A stretch of DNA of 56,487 nt from Micromonosporaceae bacterium. Lineage in GTDB: Bacteria; Actinomycetota; Actinomycetes; Mycobacteriales; Micromonosporaceae. The DNA lies in the NCBI GenBank assembly GCA_020027875.1, contig JAHRHA010000021.1, positions 1 through 56,487 on the forward strand. The letters are read 5' to 3'. Shown here piece after piece: positions 1 to 9,723 of this stretch. Made by a program: the position numbers and the translations under genes. The notes below the pieces were generated by a model. It was not told the origin of the DNA and did no database searches. It worked only from the letters and a program-made list of their open reading frames with translations. The stretch's first letter is position 1. Every line of letters starts with the position of its first letter.

Positions 1-73
1 CTCCACACCCAAGCAGGACCACCAACACTGACCGCCACCGTGGGGGACCAAATCACGCCCCAGACGTGCGGAA

Positions 74-104
74 CGTCAGCTCCAGGTCATGATCGACGCG
101 ATCT
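74..104. repeat. Partial copy of dispersed palindromic repeat (copy F)
   Basis: This matches the flanking half of the repeat family seen at 9724, 26963, 30881, 45511 and 52843. It reads CGTCAGCTCCAGGTCATGATC followed by GACGCGATCT, corresponding to the CGTCAGCTCATGATC..GATCTT flank of the full copies. Only one palindrome arm remains. It lies just past the murA stop codon. Bases 1-73 show no gene that I can support. Confidence 0.6.
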
Positions 105-1449
105 AGGGTCGGGGGGGTTCGGCGTGCGCACCCAGGGCGGCCAGCTTCGCCTCGAAGTCCTCGTACCCGCGGTTGATCAGGTTCACCCCGTACACGGTGG
201 AGGTCCCCTCGGCCGCGAGGGCCGCGATGAGGTGGCTGAATCCGGCCCGCAGGTCCGGGATAACCAGGTCGGCGGCGTGCAGCTTGCTCGGACCCGCGAT
301 AACGGCGGAGTGGCGGAAGTTGCGCCGACCGAATCGGCAAGGCGTTCCACCGAGGCACTCGCGGTAGGTCTGGATGGTCGCACCCATCTGGTTGAGCGCC
401 TCGGTGTAGCCAAGCCGGCGCTCGTAGACAGTCTCGTGCACGATGGACAGCCCTTGGGCCTGGGTGAGCGCGACCACCATCGGCTGCTGCCAGTCGGTCA
501 TGAAACCGGGGTGGACATCGGTCTCGAGCGCTACCGCCCGCAGTTCATCGCCGGGGTGCCAGAACCGGATTCCGCCGTCGGGCCCGTCCTCGATATCGAG
601 CTTGCCGCCGATCGATCGGAAGACATTCAGGAACGTCATCATGTCGGCCTGGTGGGCCCCGCGTACGAAGACGTCGCCGCCGGTGGCCAATGCCGCGGCA
701 CCCCAACTCGCGGCCTCGATCCGATCCGGGATGGGGCGGTGCGCGTACCCGGTGAGCCGCGACACACCCTCGATCTCGATGACCCGGTCGGTGTGCACAC
801 GGATGATGGCGCCCATCTTCTGCAGCACGCAGACGAGGTCGATGATCTCGGGTTCAACCGCGGCGTTCTGCAGTTCGGTTACGCCTTGGGCGAGTACGGC
901 GGTCAGCAGCACCTGCTCGGTCGCGCCGACACTGGGGAAGGGCAGGTCGAATTTGGTCCCGTGCAGCCCGTTGGGTGCGGTGATATCCAACCCCTGCGGG
1001 GTCTTGTCGACCTGGGCACCGAACTCGCGCAGCGCCTGGAGGTGGAAGTCGATCGGGCGGTCACCGATGTGGCATCCGCCCAGGTCGGGAATGAAGGCGT
1101 GGCCGATGCGGTGCAGCAGCGGGCCGCAGAACAGGATCGGGATCCGGCTTGAGCCGGCGTGCACGTTGATCTCGTCGACGTTGGCTCGCTCGACGTTCGT
1201 CGGGTCGAGCACCAGCTCACTCGGCTCGACGCCATCGCTGACCCGAACACCGTGCAGCTCCAAGAGTCCGCGCACAATCTCGACGTCGCGGATCCGCGGA
1301 ACGTCGTGGAGGCGGCTGGGGCCGTCGCCGAGGAGCGCGGCGACCATCGCCTTGGAGACGAGGTTCTTCGCGCCCCGTACTCGCACCTCACCACGCAGCG
1401 GCGTGTCGCCGTGGACGACGAGGACGTCGCTCTGCACGTCATTGGTCAA
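103..1449 (-). CDS. murA: UDP-N-acetylglucosamine 1-carboxyvinyltransferase
   Basis: First committed step of peptidoglycan synthesis: transfers enolpyruvyl from PEP to UDP-GlcNAc in the cytoplasm. The 448-residue length fits the family. The N-terminal GAKN motif carries the conserved Lys (about residue 28). The PEP-binding/fosfomycin-target cysteine is in GGCHIG (about Cys126), so the enzyme should be active and fosfomycin-sensitive on that criterion. TDVHPGF and TDWQQP match the conserved loop with the catalytic aspartate. The start is a TTG at 1449, chosen because a perfect AGGAGG lies 5 nt upstream (1455-1460). It reads left on its own, with about 300 nt to nadA upstream. Many actinobacteria carry one or two murA genes; I cannot tell whether this is the only copy. 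Confidence 0.95.
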   Translation of the reverse strand: MTNDVQSDVLVVHGDTPLRGEVRVRGAKNLVSKAMVAALLGDGPSRLHDVPRIRDVEIVRGLLELHGVRVSDGVEPSELVLDPTNVERANVDEINVHAGSSRIPILFCGPLLHRIGHAFIPDLGGCHIGDRPIDFHLQALREFGAQVDKTPQGLDITAPNGLHGTKFDLPFPSVGATEQVLLTAVLAQGVTELQNAAVEPEIIDLVCVLQKMGAIIRVHTDRVIEIEGVSRLTGYAHRPIPDRIEAASWGAAALATGGDVFVRGAHQADMMTFLNVFRSIGGKLDIEDGPDGGIRFWHPGDELRAVALETDVHPGFMTDWQQPMVVALTQAQGLSIVHETVYERRLGYTEALNQMGATIQTYRECLGGTPCRFGRRNFRHSAVIAGPSKLHAADLVIPDLRAGFSHLIAALAAEGTSTVYGVNLINRGYEDFEAKLAALGAHAEPPRP

Positions 1450-1757
1450 CGCAACCTCCTGCGAAGTGTGGCGTGGTCCGTCTGTCGTAGCTGCATCGCT
1501 CGATGTCGGGCAGGTGCGCGGCGGGCGTCTGGTGGCTACCGGTGGTTACCGTCCGTCACCTGCGCCGCTTCGAAGATCGTGTCTGGCTCGACTCGCCGGG
1601 GAAGCATAGCCCCATATGGACTGTGGCGGGGTACACACGACACGCCGAGCGGACTTGGTGTCCGACGTTCGCTCGTTCTGGACGCAGAGTGACTACCGAC
1701 CGTACAGAGCCGATGACCACCGGTCCTCCATACGTACCGCGAGCCGGCGCGGGTCGA
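1450..1757. other. Intergenic gap between nadA and murA
   Basis: Just over 300 nt without a convincing gene. On the minus strand it must hold the murA leader and ends with the AGGAGG used by murA. A TATGCT hexamer (minus strand, 1603-1608) inside a short GGGG..CCCC symmetry could be a -10 box, but I see no matching -35. No tRNA, terminator or repeat is evident. Confidence 0.4.
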
Positions 1758-2978
1758 CTAGTCGACCGAAACTGTCTGGGGCAGCGCGAGCATCTGGTCG
1801 AGCGCCAGGCGTGCGTAGTGCGCCGTGTCGGGGTCGACCGTGATCTGGTTGACCACGCGCCCGGCGACCAACTCCTCCAACGCCCACACGAGGTGCGGCA
1901 GGTCGATCCGGTTCATCGTGGAGCAGTAGCACACGGTCCGGTCCAGGAACATGATCTCCTTGTCCGGGTGTGCGTTGGCTAGCCGGCGGACCAGGTTCAG
2001 CTCGGTGCCGACCGCCCAGGCGGAGCCCGCCGGGGCGGCGTCGATGGTCGAGATGATGTACTCCGTCGAGCCGACCTGATCGGCGGCGGTGACTACCTCG
2101 TGGCGGCACTCCGGGTGCACGAGCACGTTGACGCCGGGCACCCGGTTGCGCACGTCGTTGACGCAGTCGAGGGTGAACCGGCCGTGCACCGAGCAGTGAC
2201 CGCGCCACAGGATCATCTTCGCCTCGCGCAACTGCTGCGCAGTCAGCCCGCCGCCCGGCTTGTGCGGGTCGTAGAGCACGCAATCCTCGAGGTCGAAGCC
2301 CATCTCCCGCACCGCGGTGTTGCGGCCCAGATGCTGATCGGGCAGGAACAGCACCCGCTGGCCGCGCTCGAACGCCCAGGTCAGCGCGCGCTTGGCGTTG
2401 GACGAGGTGCACACCAGGCCGTCGTGGCGCCCGACGAAGCCCTTGATGGCGGCGGTGGAGTTCATGTAGGTCACGGGGACGGTCATTCCGGCCGCGCCGA
2501 CCTCCTCGAGCACATCCCAGGCCGCCTCGACCTGGGATATCGCCGCCATGTCCGCCATCGAGCAGCCGGCGGCGAGGTCGGGTAGGATTACCCGCTGCGC
2601 ATCCGAGGTGAGGATGTCGGCGCTCTCGGCCATGAAGTGAACGCCGCAGAAGACGATGAACTCTGCGTCCGGTCGGGCCGCGGCCTCCCGGGCCAGCTTG
2701 AAGGAGTCGCCGGTCACGTCGGCGAACTGGATGACCTCGTCGCGCTGGTAGTGGTGGCCGAGCACGAACAGCCGGTCACCGAGCTTCTGCTTGGCGGCTC
2801 GGGCCCGGTCGACGAGCGTGGGATCGCTGGGCGCCGGCAGGTCGCCCGGGCACTCCACGCCGCGCTCGGACGAGGCGTCACTGCCGCGGCCAAGCAGAAG
2901 CAGCGCGGTCGCCGTACCAGAAGGTTCGCTAAATGCCGTCGCGGTACTAATTGCCGTCGCGGTGCCGAAGGTCGTCAC
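1758..2978 (-). CDS. nadA: Quinolinate synthase
   Basis: Condenses iminoaspartate with dihydroxyacetone phosphate to quinolinate in de novo NAD synthesis, using a [4Fe-4S] cluster. The three expected cluster cysteines are visible in FCGVHFM (about Cys111), HPEC and CYCSTMN. GHHYQ near residues 74-78 and the MNSTAAIKG and CTSSNA segments are typical of NadA. Start used is GTG at 2978. The first 30 residues are low complexity (GTATA/STATA), encoded by short direct repeats of GCCGTCGCGGT, so the true start could lie a little downstream. No nadB or nadC is adjacent, which is unusual because nadABC often cluster. Divergent from the glycerate kinase gene. Confidence 0.93.
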   Translation of the reverse strand: MTTFGTATAISTATAFSEPSGTATALLLLGRGSDASSERGVECPGDLPAPSDPTLVDRARAAKQKLGDRLFVLGHHYQRDEVIQFADVTGDSFKLAREAAARPDAEFIVFCGVHFMAESADILTSDAQRVILPDLAAGCSMADMAAISQVEAAWDVLEEVGAAGMTVPVTYMNSTAAIKGFVGRHDGLVCTSSNAKRALTWAFERGQRVLFLPDQHLGRNTAVREMGFDLEDCVLYDPHKPGGGLTAQQLREAKMILWRGHCSVHGRFTLDCVNDVRNRVPGVNVLVHPECRHEVVTAADQVGSTEYIISTIDAAPAGSAWAVGTELNLVRRLANAHPDKEIMFLDRTVCYCSTMNRIDLPHLVWALEELVAGRVVNQITVDPDTAHYARLALDQMLALPQTVSVD

Positions 2979-3048
2979 GCCTCATATTTTCCCACAGCAA
3001 GCGCTCTGCGCCGGGCGGCAATAGTGTGACCTGGCAGACTCGGCAGCC

Positions 3049-4167
3049 GTGCGCGTCCTCGTCTGCCCGGACAAGTTCGCCGGAACTCTGACCGCCGTCG
3101 AGGTGGCCGCGGTCATCGCCGAGGGCTGGCTGGCGGTGGCGCCGGGCGACCACGTGGCGACCAAGCCGCTCGCCGACGGTGGTCCGGGCTTTCTGGAGGT
3201 CGTCGGTGGCGCGATCGGGGGCCGCGTGTTGCCGGTGCCGACATTCGATCCGCTGGGCCGCCCCGTGGCCGGCTCGGTGCTGGTCGCGCACGCCACGGCG
3301 TACCTCGAAAGCTCGCAGGCCTGCGGGTTGCACCTGCTCACCGAGGCCGAACGCGATCCGAAAACGACCACGTCGCACGGGCTCGGCGTCCTCGTCGCAG
3401 CGGCCGTCGAATCGGGCGTACGGGAGATCGTGGTCGGCCTGGGCGGATCGGCGACCAACGACGCCGGGGCGGGCATGCTCGCCGCGCTCGGCGCCGCCCC
3501 CTTGGACGTGGCTGGCTACGCATTGCCGTACGGGGGAGCCGCGCTCGCCCTGTGTGACGGCCTCGGTGGGGTGCCGCGGCTTCGCACCGTGGCCCTGGTC
3601 GCAGCCGCCGACGTCGACAACCCGCTCACCGGGCTCCATGGCGCCTCGGCGGTGTTCGGGCCGCAGAAGGGGGCGTCGCGGGTCGACGTACTCCTGCTCG
3701 ATGCCGCACTGGAGCGCTTCGCCTCGGTCCTCGAGCGGGATCTGCCGGGTTGCCCGCCCGGGCTCGCGTCATTGCCGGGTGCTGGCGCCGCGGGCGGCCT
3801 TGGCGCAGCGATTTTCGCCTGCGGCGGGCGACGCGATTCCGGCATCGGCCTGGTCCGACGGTTGACCGGGCTGGATGCGGCGCTCGACGAGTGTGACCTG
3901 GTGATCACGGGCGAGGGCAGCTTCGACGACCAGTCGCTTCGCGGGAAGGTCGTGGCCGGGGTCGCGAACGCGGCGCGGGACCGCGGCGTGCCCTGCGTGG
4001 TGATCGCCGGGCGGGTGGAGGCCGGGCGGCGGGGCGCGCTGGCAGCTGGCGTTACTGAGTCGCACTCCCTCGTAGAGTACCTCGGCGACGAGGCCGCAGC
4101 GCTCTCGCGACCCGCGGAGGGCCTGCGTGCGCTGTCCGGCCGGCTGGCTGGGCAGTGGAGCCGCTGA
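3049..4167 (+). CDS. glxK: Glycerate kinase (GlxK/GarK type)
   Basis: Phosphorylates D-glycerate, feeding photorespiratory or glyoxylate carbon into glycolysis. The start of the protein (VLVCPDKFAGTLTAVEVA) and the segments PLADGGPGF, GLGGSATNDAGAGM, GPQKGAS and ITGEGSFDDQS are characteristic of family-1 glycerate kinases; length 372 aa is normal. Start is GTG at 3049. The homologous gene also precedes erpA in mycobacteria (Rv2205c region, from memory), so this is conserved context and not evidence of an operon function. The gene is divergent from nadA, sharing about 70 nt between the two starts. Confidence 0.9.
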   Translation: MRVLVCPDKFAGTLTAVEVAAVIAEGWLAVAPGDHVATKPLADGGPGFLEVVGGAIGGRVLPVPTFDPLGRPVAGSVLVAHATAYLESSQACGLHLLTEAERDPKTTTSHGLGVLVAAAVESGVREIVVGLGGSATNDAGAGMLAALGAAPLDVAGYALPYGGAALALCDGLGGVPRLRTVALVAAADVDNPLTGLHGASAVFGPQKGASRVDVLLLDAALERFASVLERDLPGCPPGLASLPGAGAAGGLGAAIFACGGRRDSGIGLVRRLTGLDAALDECDLVITGEGSFDDQSLRGKVVAGVANAARDRGVPCVVIAGRVEAGRRGALAAGVTESHSLVEYLGDEAAALSRPAEGLRALSGRLAGQWSR

Positions 4168-4235
4168 CCGGTCGACCGTGGTGTACACCGTCTCGTCGAC
4201 CGTACGGTGGCGTACCTCACCTAGGCGGGCGAGGG

Positions 4236-4263
4236 TTGGCGGCGGGCGCGACGTGCGTACGAT
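4236..4263 (+). promoter_or_regulatory. Candidate sigma-70-like promoter for erpA
   Basis: TTGGCG (4236-4241) and TACGAT (4258-4263) are separated by 16 nt, about 70 nt upstream of the erpA start. Both hexamers fit an actinobacterial housekeeping promoter. This is pattern reading only. Confidence 0.35.
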
Positions 4264-4331
4264 GGGAATGCCGGTGCGGCGAATCATGTTGCCCCCGGCG
4301 GAGCCATGACCTTCGGTAGGGAGCAACAATC

Positions 4332-4736
4332 GTGACCAGCCCGCAGACCACTGAGTCCACCAAAACCGTGACTGGTGTCGTCCTTACGGCCACGGCCGCG
4401 CAGAAGGCGAGGACGCTGCTCGACCAGGAGGGCCGCGACGACCTGCGGCTGCGCATCGCCGTGCAGCCGGGCGGCTGCTCCGGCCTGCGCTACCAGTTGT
4501 TCTTTGACGAGCGCGAGCTCGAGGGTGACACGGTCGCCCTGTTCGGCGTCACCGAAGAGGCGTCGGAGGTCGATCCGGACGACGCTGACAAGGTTGCGGT
4601 TGTGGTCGACCGGATGAGCGCGCCCTACCTCAGCGGCGCGACGATCGACTTCGTCGACCGCATCGATGCCCAGGGTTTCACTATCGACAACCCGAACGCG
4701 GGGGGCTCCTGCGCCTGCGGCGACTCCTTCCACTGA
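4332..4736 (+). CDS. erpA: A-type iron-sulfur cluster insertion protein
   Basis: Small scaffold/carrier that delivers Fe-S clusters to apo-proteins. 134 residues with a HesB/IscA fold signature: GGCSGLRY, then GSCACGDSF at the C-terminus, giving the three conserved cysteines (one in GGCSG, two in CAC). Start is GTG at 4332 with AGGGAG about 10 nt upstream. It sits among genes whose products need Fe-S or sulfur handling (NadA, Rieske protein QcrA, the TusA/cysteine desulfurase pair), and is conserved at this locus in mycobacteria (Rv2204c, from memory). A candidate promoter lies at 4236-4263 and a candidate terminator at 4784-4818. Confidence 0.93.
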   Translation: MTSPQTTESTKTVTGVVLTATAAQKARTLLDQEGRDDLRLRIAVQPGGCSGLRYQLFFDERELEGDTVALFGVTEEASEVDPDDADKVAVVVDRMSAPYLSGATIDFVDRIDAQGFTIDNPNAGGSCACGDSFH

Positions 4737-4783
4737 GCTCGTAACGCCTCCTAACGCTGAGGATCCGCTCACCCAGCACGCCC

Positions 4784-4818
4784 ACGGGCGCTCCGCTCTC
4801 ACCGAGTGGGGCGCCCGT
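4784..4818 (+). terminator. Candidate terminator after erpA
   Basis: Inverted repeat ACGGGCGC (4784-4791) and GCGCCCGT (4811-4818) with a 19-nt loop, about 50 nt past the erpA stop. No clear U tract, as is common in high-GC actinobacteria. Confidence 0.45.
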
Positions 4819-4869
4819 TGGAATTACGCCCGCGTCGTCCTGCGCTGGTGAACGTCGTACGGTGGGCAC

Positions 4870-5643
4870 GTGCGCCTGGCGACCTGGAATGTCAACTCGG
4901 TGACTGCACGGCTGCCACGACTGCTCGAGTGGCTCGCATCCACCGAGCCAGATGTGGTGTGCCTGCAGGAGACCAAGGTGGCGGCGTTCCCGTCGGGCGA
5001 GGTCGAGGCGCTGGGGTACGAGGCGGCGGCGTACGGGTTGGGGCGGTGGAACGGCGTCGCGGTGCTCTCCAAGGTGGGCCTGGCCGAGGTCGCGCGTGGC
5101 TTCCCCGGCGAGCCTGGCTTTCCGGAGCCGGAGGGGCGGGCGATCGGGGCGACCTGCGGCGGCGTGCGGGTGTGGTCGGTCTACGTGCCTAACGGCCGTA
5201 CGCCGGAGGACCCGCACTACGCGTACAAGCTCGCCTGGCTGGGTGCGATCCGGTCGGCCCTGGCCGACGAGAAGGCGGCGCACAGCGATCTTGTGGTGTG
5301 CGGTGATTTCAACATCGCGCCGACGGATGCCGACGTCTGGGATCCGTCGGTGTTCGTGGGCTCGACCCACGTGACGCCGGCCGAGCGTGAGGCTCTCGCG
5401 GCCCTACGCTCACTGGGCCTGCACGATGTCGTGCCCAAGCCCATGAAGGGCGCCAATCCGTTTACGTACTGGGACTACCGGGCCGGGATGTTCCACCAGG
5501 ACAAGGGAATGCGGATCGACCTCGTCTACGCGACGCGCTCTCTGGCCGACCGGGTCGCCACGGCGTACATCGACCGCGAGGCCCGCAAGGGAAAGGGCCC
5601 CTCCGACCACGCCCCGATCGTCGTCGACCTGACAGCGCCGTAG
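4870..5643 (+). CDS. xthA: Exodeoxyribonuclease III
   Basis: AP endonuclease/3'-exonuclease of base-excision repair. The endonuclease-exonuclease-phosphatase fold is intact: WNVNS (Asn) at the start, QETK (metal-binding Glu) near residue 37, GDFNIAP (catalytic Asp-x-Asn), RIDLVYA and SDHAPI (catalytic Asp-His) near the end. 257 aa is normal. Start is GTG at 4870; no strong Shine-Dalgarno is visible, so a leaderless or weakly initiated mRNA is possible. A strong hairpin follows the stop (5657-5692). Confidence 0.94.
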   Translation: MRLATWNVNSVTARLPRLLEWLASTEPDVVCLQETKVAAFPSGEVEALGYEAAAYGLGRWNGVAVLSKVGLAEVARGFPGEPGFPEPEGRAIGATCGGVRVWSVYVPNGRTPEDPHYAYKLAWLGAIRSALADEKAAHSDLVVCGDFNIAPTDADVWDPSVFVGSTHVTPAEREALAALRSLGLHDVVPKPMKGANPFTYWDYRAGMFHQDKGMRIDLVYATRSLADRVATAYIDREARKGKGPSDHAPIVVDLTAP

Positions 5644-5656
5644 GTCACAGTTACGC

Positions 5657-5692
5657 GGAGGATAAGACCCCCGATAAGGGGGAGGATCCTCC
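5657..5692 (+). terminator. Nested stem-loop after xthA
   Basis: Outer stem GGAGGAT (5657-5663) / ATCCTCC (5686-5692) encloses an inner CCCCC (5668-5672) / GGGGG (5678-5682) stem with a GATAA loop. It starts 14 nt after the xthA stop. Probable terminator, although it could also act as a leader structure for the next gene. Confidence 0.5.
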
Positions 5693-5736
5693 GCCATCGC
5701 GTACGCTGTCGGTCGCTTCCGTTCGCCGACTGTTAG

Positions 5737-6732
<996 letters not shown>

Positions 6733-6748
6733 GCTCCCTGCGGGGGAA

Positions 6749-6982
6749 TTAAACGGCGCGGCGCACGTCGAAGGCCGCGACGCCGTCCACGGTGACGTTC
6801 CCGAGGTAGTCCTGGCCGCGCATACGGCACCAGGCCGGAATGTCGCCTGCTGCGGCTGGATCATCGGCGAGCACCCGCAGGACGGCCCCGACCGGCAGCT
6901 CGCCAAGCCGTCTGGCGAGGGTGATCACCGGCAGCGGGCACCGCTGGCCGCGACAATCGAGCACCTCGTCCGGTTCGGTCAT
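6749..6982 (-). CDS. tusA: TusA/SirA-family sulfur carrier protein
   Basis: 77-residue protein with the diagnostic CPxP motif (CRGQRCPLP near residues 10-17), whose first cysteine carries a persulfide. Its ATG overlaps the stop of the upstream cysteine desulfurase gene by 4 nt (6979-6982), so the two are probably translationally coupled and work as donor and acceptor of sulfur. The final target (tRNA thiolation, cofactor synthesis or selenium handling) is not shown by the neighbourhood. An extra cysteine lies in AWCRMRG. Confidence 0.88.
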   Translation of the reverse strand: MTEPDEVLDCRGQRCPLPVITLARRLGELPVGAVLRVLADDPAAAGDIPAWCRMRGQDYLGNVTVDGVAAFDVRRAV

Positions 6983-8151
6983 AGCCCGACCACTCCGGCC
7001 TCGGCCCGCACTGAGGCGACGATCCCCGGCAGTTCGGCCAGAAAGCGGTCCACCTGCTGCGCCGTGACGCCGCGGTGCAGCGACACGCGGACGTTGCCGT
7101 GCGACAGGACGCCCATCGCCTCGAGCACATGACTAGGCCGAAGGGTCGAGGAGGTGCATGACGACCCGGAGGACACGGCGAATCCACGCCGGTCCAGAGC
7201 ATGCAGCAGGGCCTCCCCGTCGACATAGAGGCAGGAGAACGTGACCAGGTGCGGCAGCCGGTTGACCGGATGGCCCACCACCTCCACGTCGGGGACCGTC
7301 TCGGCAACCACCGCGCGGATCCGGTCGACCAGCGGTCGCAGCCGGGCCGCCTCGGCGTCAGCCTCCGCGGCCGCCGCTCGAAGCGAAGCCGCCGCGGCCA
7401 CCGCCAGGGGTAGCGACACCGCCTCCGGCCGCTCCGCTCCGTCCGGTGCGAAGCGCACGCCGGTCCGGGTGGCCAGCAGGCCCACGCCGGCGGGCCCTCC
7501 CCACTTGTGTGCGCTCGCGACAAGCACCGACCAACCCTCAGGTACGGGCGCGCGGCCGACCGACTGGGCCGCGTCGACGATCAGCGGTACGCCGGCGGCG
7601 GCGCATGCCGCCGCGACCTCCCCGAGCGGTTGCAGAGTGCCAACCTCATGGTTGGCGCTCATCAGTGCGGCCGCCGCCACACCGAGTGCCGACACGGCGG
7701 CGGCGAACGCGTCCGGGTTGACCTGACCAAAGCGATCGACCGGTACGGGCACAACCTCCCCGCCCGACCGACGGTGCGACTCGGCGGCGTGCAGGATCGC
7801 CGAGTGTTCGACGGTGGAGTGAATAAGGCTTCGGCCGGCCCTCTGACGGCCCCGTAGCACGCCGTGTACCGCCCGGTGGCAAGCATCCGTACCGCTTGCT
7901 AAGAACGTGAGCTCCTCCGCCCGAACCCCGATCACCTCAGCCGTCGCGCCCCGGGCCGCATCGAGCAGCTGGCGCGCCCGCCGGGCCTGTGCATACAGCT
8001 TGCCGGGGTCGGCCCAGCCGTCCTCGAGCGCAGCGCCGAGCGCCTCCCGCGCGGCCGGGTGCAGGGGCGCGGCGGCGGCCGCGTCCAGGTAGACGGAATC
8101 GGGCACTCCTGCCTGGTCGCTGGGGCTGCTGCTTTGGGGCATGGCGGCCAC
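6979..8151 (-). CDS. Cysteine desulfurase (class V aminotransferase)
   Basis: PLP enzyme that removes sulfur from cysteine as a persulfide. 390 aa. The PLP lysine is in SAHKWGGPAG, the PLP-contacting His/Asp segments are STVEHSA and IVDAAQS, and the active-site cysteine loop is SSGSSCTSS, as in NifS/IscS-type enzymes. It overlaps tusA by 4 nt. The Ala-rich N-terminus is slightly shorter at its first motif than IscS, and no iscU/sufU gene is near, which favours transfer to the TusA-like partner over Fe-S assembly. Divergent from ctaC. Confidence 0.9.
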   Translation of the reverse strand: MAAMPQSSSPSDQAGVPDSVYLDAAAAAPLHPAAREALGAALEDGWADPGKLYAQARRARQLLDAARGATAEVIGVRAEELTFLASGTDACHRAVHGVLRGRQRAGRSLIHSTVEHSAILHAAESHRRSGGEVVPVPVDRFGQVNPDAFAAAVSALGVAAAALMSANHEVGTLQPLGEVAAACAAAGVPLIVDAAQSVGRAPVPEGWSVLVASAHKWGGPAGVGLLATRTGVRFAPDGAERPEAVSLPLAVAAAASLRAAAAEADAEAARLRPLVDRIRAVVAETVPDVEVVGHPVNRLPHLVTFSCLYVDGEALLHALDRRGFAVSSGSSCTSSTLRPSHVLEAMGVLSHGNVRVSLHRGVTAQQVDRFLAELPGIVASVRAEAGVVGL

Positions 8152-8358
8152 CCGACCACGGTATCGTCCGCCTCGAGGGGAAGCACCGGAGCGTGCGAGC
8201 TATGCACCGCACGCACCGTTGGCACCCGTCTGACACGCCCACCCCAGGCCAGTGAGCGGGCGAAAGGTCGAGTAGTCTGCGATCGTCGCCAAGACGACCT
8301 TGACCGTGAGCGGCAACCCCGCAGGCACGGCGGCGCTGCTACGAGGAGGCAGGAGCAC

Positions 8359-9276
8359 GTGGTCGCAACCGGTTCGCAGGACCCGCAACACGGGGTTCGT
8401 CGGCGCGGTACACCAGCCCGACGGATTGTCGGCGCGAGCGCCGTCGGCGTCGTCCTACTGGGGCTGCTGAGCGCCTGCACGGTGGAGGACGCCTTCCATT
8501 TCGGCTGGCCCAGAGGCGGCATCACCGAGCAGAGCCAGCAGATGTTCGACCTGTGGATCGGGGCAGCAGTCGCGGCAATGGCCGTCGGCGTTTTCGTCTG
8601 GGGCCTGATCTTCTGGTGCATCGTGCGCTACCGCAAGCGCGGGGACGCGCTACCTGCGCAGACCCGCTACAACCTGCCCATCGAGCTGATCTACTCGGTG
8701 GCACCGTTCTTGATCGTCTCGGTGCTCTTCTACTACACCGCGGTGGTCCAGACCGACGTAAACAAGACCACGGTCGACCCCGACGTCGTGGTCAACGTCG
8801 AGGCATTCAAGTGGAACTGGAAGTTCTCCTACCCGACGACGCGGGGCCCGGACGGCTTGCCGGTCTACACCGTGGGTTCGAGCGATTACGTGCCCGTGCT
8901 GGTGCTCCCGACGGACAAGACGATCCGCTTCGTGGAGCATTCGCCCGACGTGATCCACTCCTTCTGGGTACCTGAGCTGCTCTTCAAACGTGACGTGTTC
9001 CCGGGCAACGTCATCAACCAGTTCGAAGTCAAGATCCTCGAGGAGGGCGCCTACGTCGGTCGGTGCGCGGAGCTCTGCGGGACCTACCACTCGACAATGA
9101 GCTTCGAACTCCGTGCGGTGACACCGGAGAAGTACGAGGCGTTCCTCGCCGCGAAGGCCGCCGGTCAGACGACACCCCAGGCGTTGACCGCCATCGGCGA
9201 AGAATCGCTGGCGACCAAGACGAAGCCGTTCCCGACCAAGCGCGACGCCGACAACGCCAATCCTCAGAACAGATAG
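8359..9276 (+). CDS. ctaC: Cytochrome c oxidase subunit II
   Basis: Carries the CuA centre of the aa3 terminal oxidase and takes electrons from the bc1 complex. From GTG 8359 (AGGAG 3 nt upstream) it encodes 305 aa: a lipoprotein-type signal ending LLSAC, two transmembrane helices (about residues 60-85 and 105-125), and a cupredoxin domain with CAELCGTYHSTM, which supplies the CuA ligands, plus a ligand His in DVIHSFW. The open frame runs about 300 nt further upstream, but that part overlaps the desulfurase gene and has shadow-like composition. ctaF follows after 15 nt. ctaD is not in the window. Confidence 0.95.
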   Translation: MVATGSQDPQHGVRRRGTPARRIVGASAVGVVLLGLLSACTVEDAFHFGWPRGGITEQSQQMFDLWIGAAVAAMAVGVFVWGLIFWCIVRYRKRGDALPAQTRYNLPIELIYSVAPFLIVSVLFYYTAVVQTDVNKTTVDPDVVVNVEAFKWNWKFSYPTTRGPDGLPVYTVGSSDYVPVLVLPTDKTIRFVEHSPDVIHSFWVPELLFKRDVFPGNVINQFEVKILEEGAYVGRCAELCGTYHSTMSFELRAVTPEKYEAFLAAKAAGQTTPQALTAIGEESLATKTKPFPTKRDADNANPQNR

Positions 9277-9291
9277 GCCGGAGGTTCTTCG

Positions 9292-9714
9292 ATGAAGACC
9301 GAGTACAAGATCTTCGGCATCGTGACGGCCTTCCTCTTCGTCGCATGCGGCGTCTACTGGTGGTGGTCGGCGCAGGAGTTCAACGGCAAACCGGACATGG
9401 TCGGCGTTATCGCGCTGGGGCTGACCGGCCTGCTCACCCTCATGTGTGGCGGGTACTTCTGGTTCGTGTCGCGCCGGATCGACCCTCGTCCGGAGGACCG
9501 GGACGATTCGGAGATCGCCGACGGTGCCGGTGAGATCGGGTTCTTCAGCCCTGGCAGCTACTACCCGTTCGGGATCGCCGTCGCCTCCGTGATCGCGGGT
9601 TTGGGGCTGGTCTACAAGGCGTGGTGGCTGATCGCGCTCGGCCTCATCGCGGTGCTCTTCACCACCGCTGGTCTCCTTTTCGAGTACTACACCGGCGCGC
9701 GCAAGGCCCACTAG
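9292..9714 (+). CDS. ctaF: Cytochrome c oxidase subunit IV, actinobacterial type
   Basis: 140-aa membrane protein found only with actinobacterial aa3 oxidases. It has four hydrophobic segments: about residues 7-25, 37-58, 85-105 and 108-130. The start MKTEYKIFGI and the internal ARKAH end are typical. It lies 15 nt after ctaC and is almost certainly co-transcribed. A palindromic repeat copy (9724-9797) begins 10 nt past its stop, between this gene and the convergent phospholipase gene, and may end transcription from both sides. Confidence 0.9.
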   Translation: MKTEYKIFGIVTAFLFVACGVYWWWSAQEFNGKPDMVGVIALGLTGLLTLMCGGYFWFVSRRIDPRPEDRDDSEIADGAGEIGFFSPGSYYPFGIAVASVIAGLGLVYKAWWLIALGLIAVLFTTAGLLFEYYTGARKAH

Positions 9715-9723
9715 CCCAGAAGA

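Noticed and set aside
40..1152. 370-aa plus-strand open frame
   Set aside because: Antisense to murA, whose conserved motifs are clear; composition is that of a GC-rich shadow frame.
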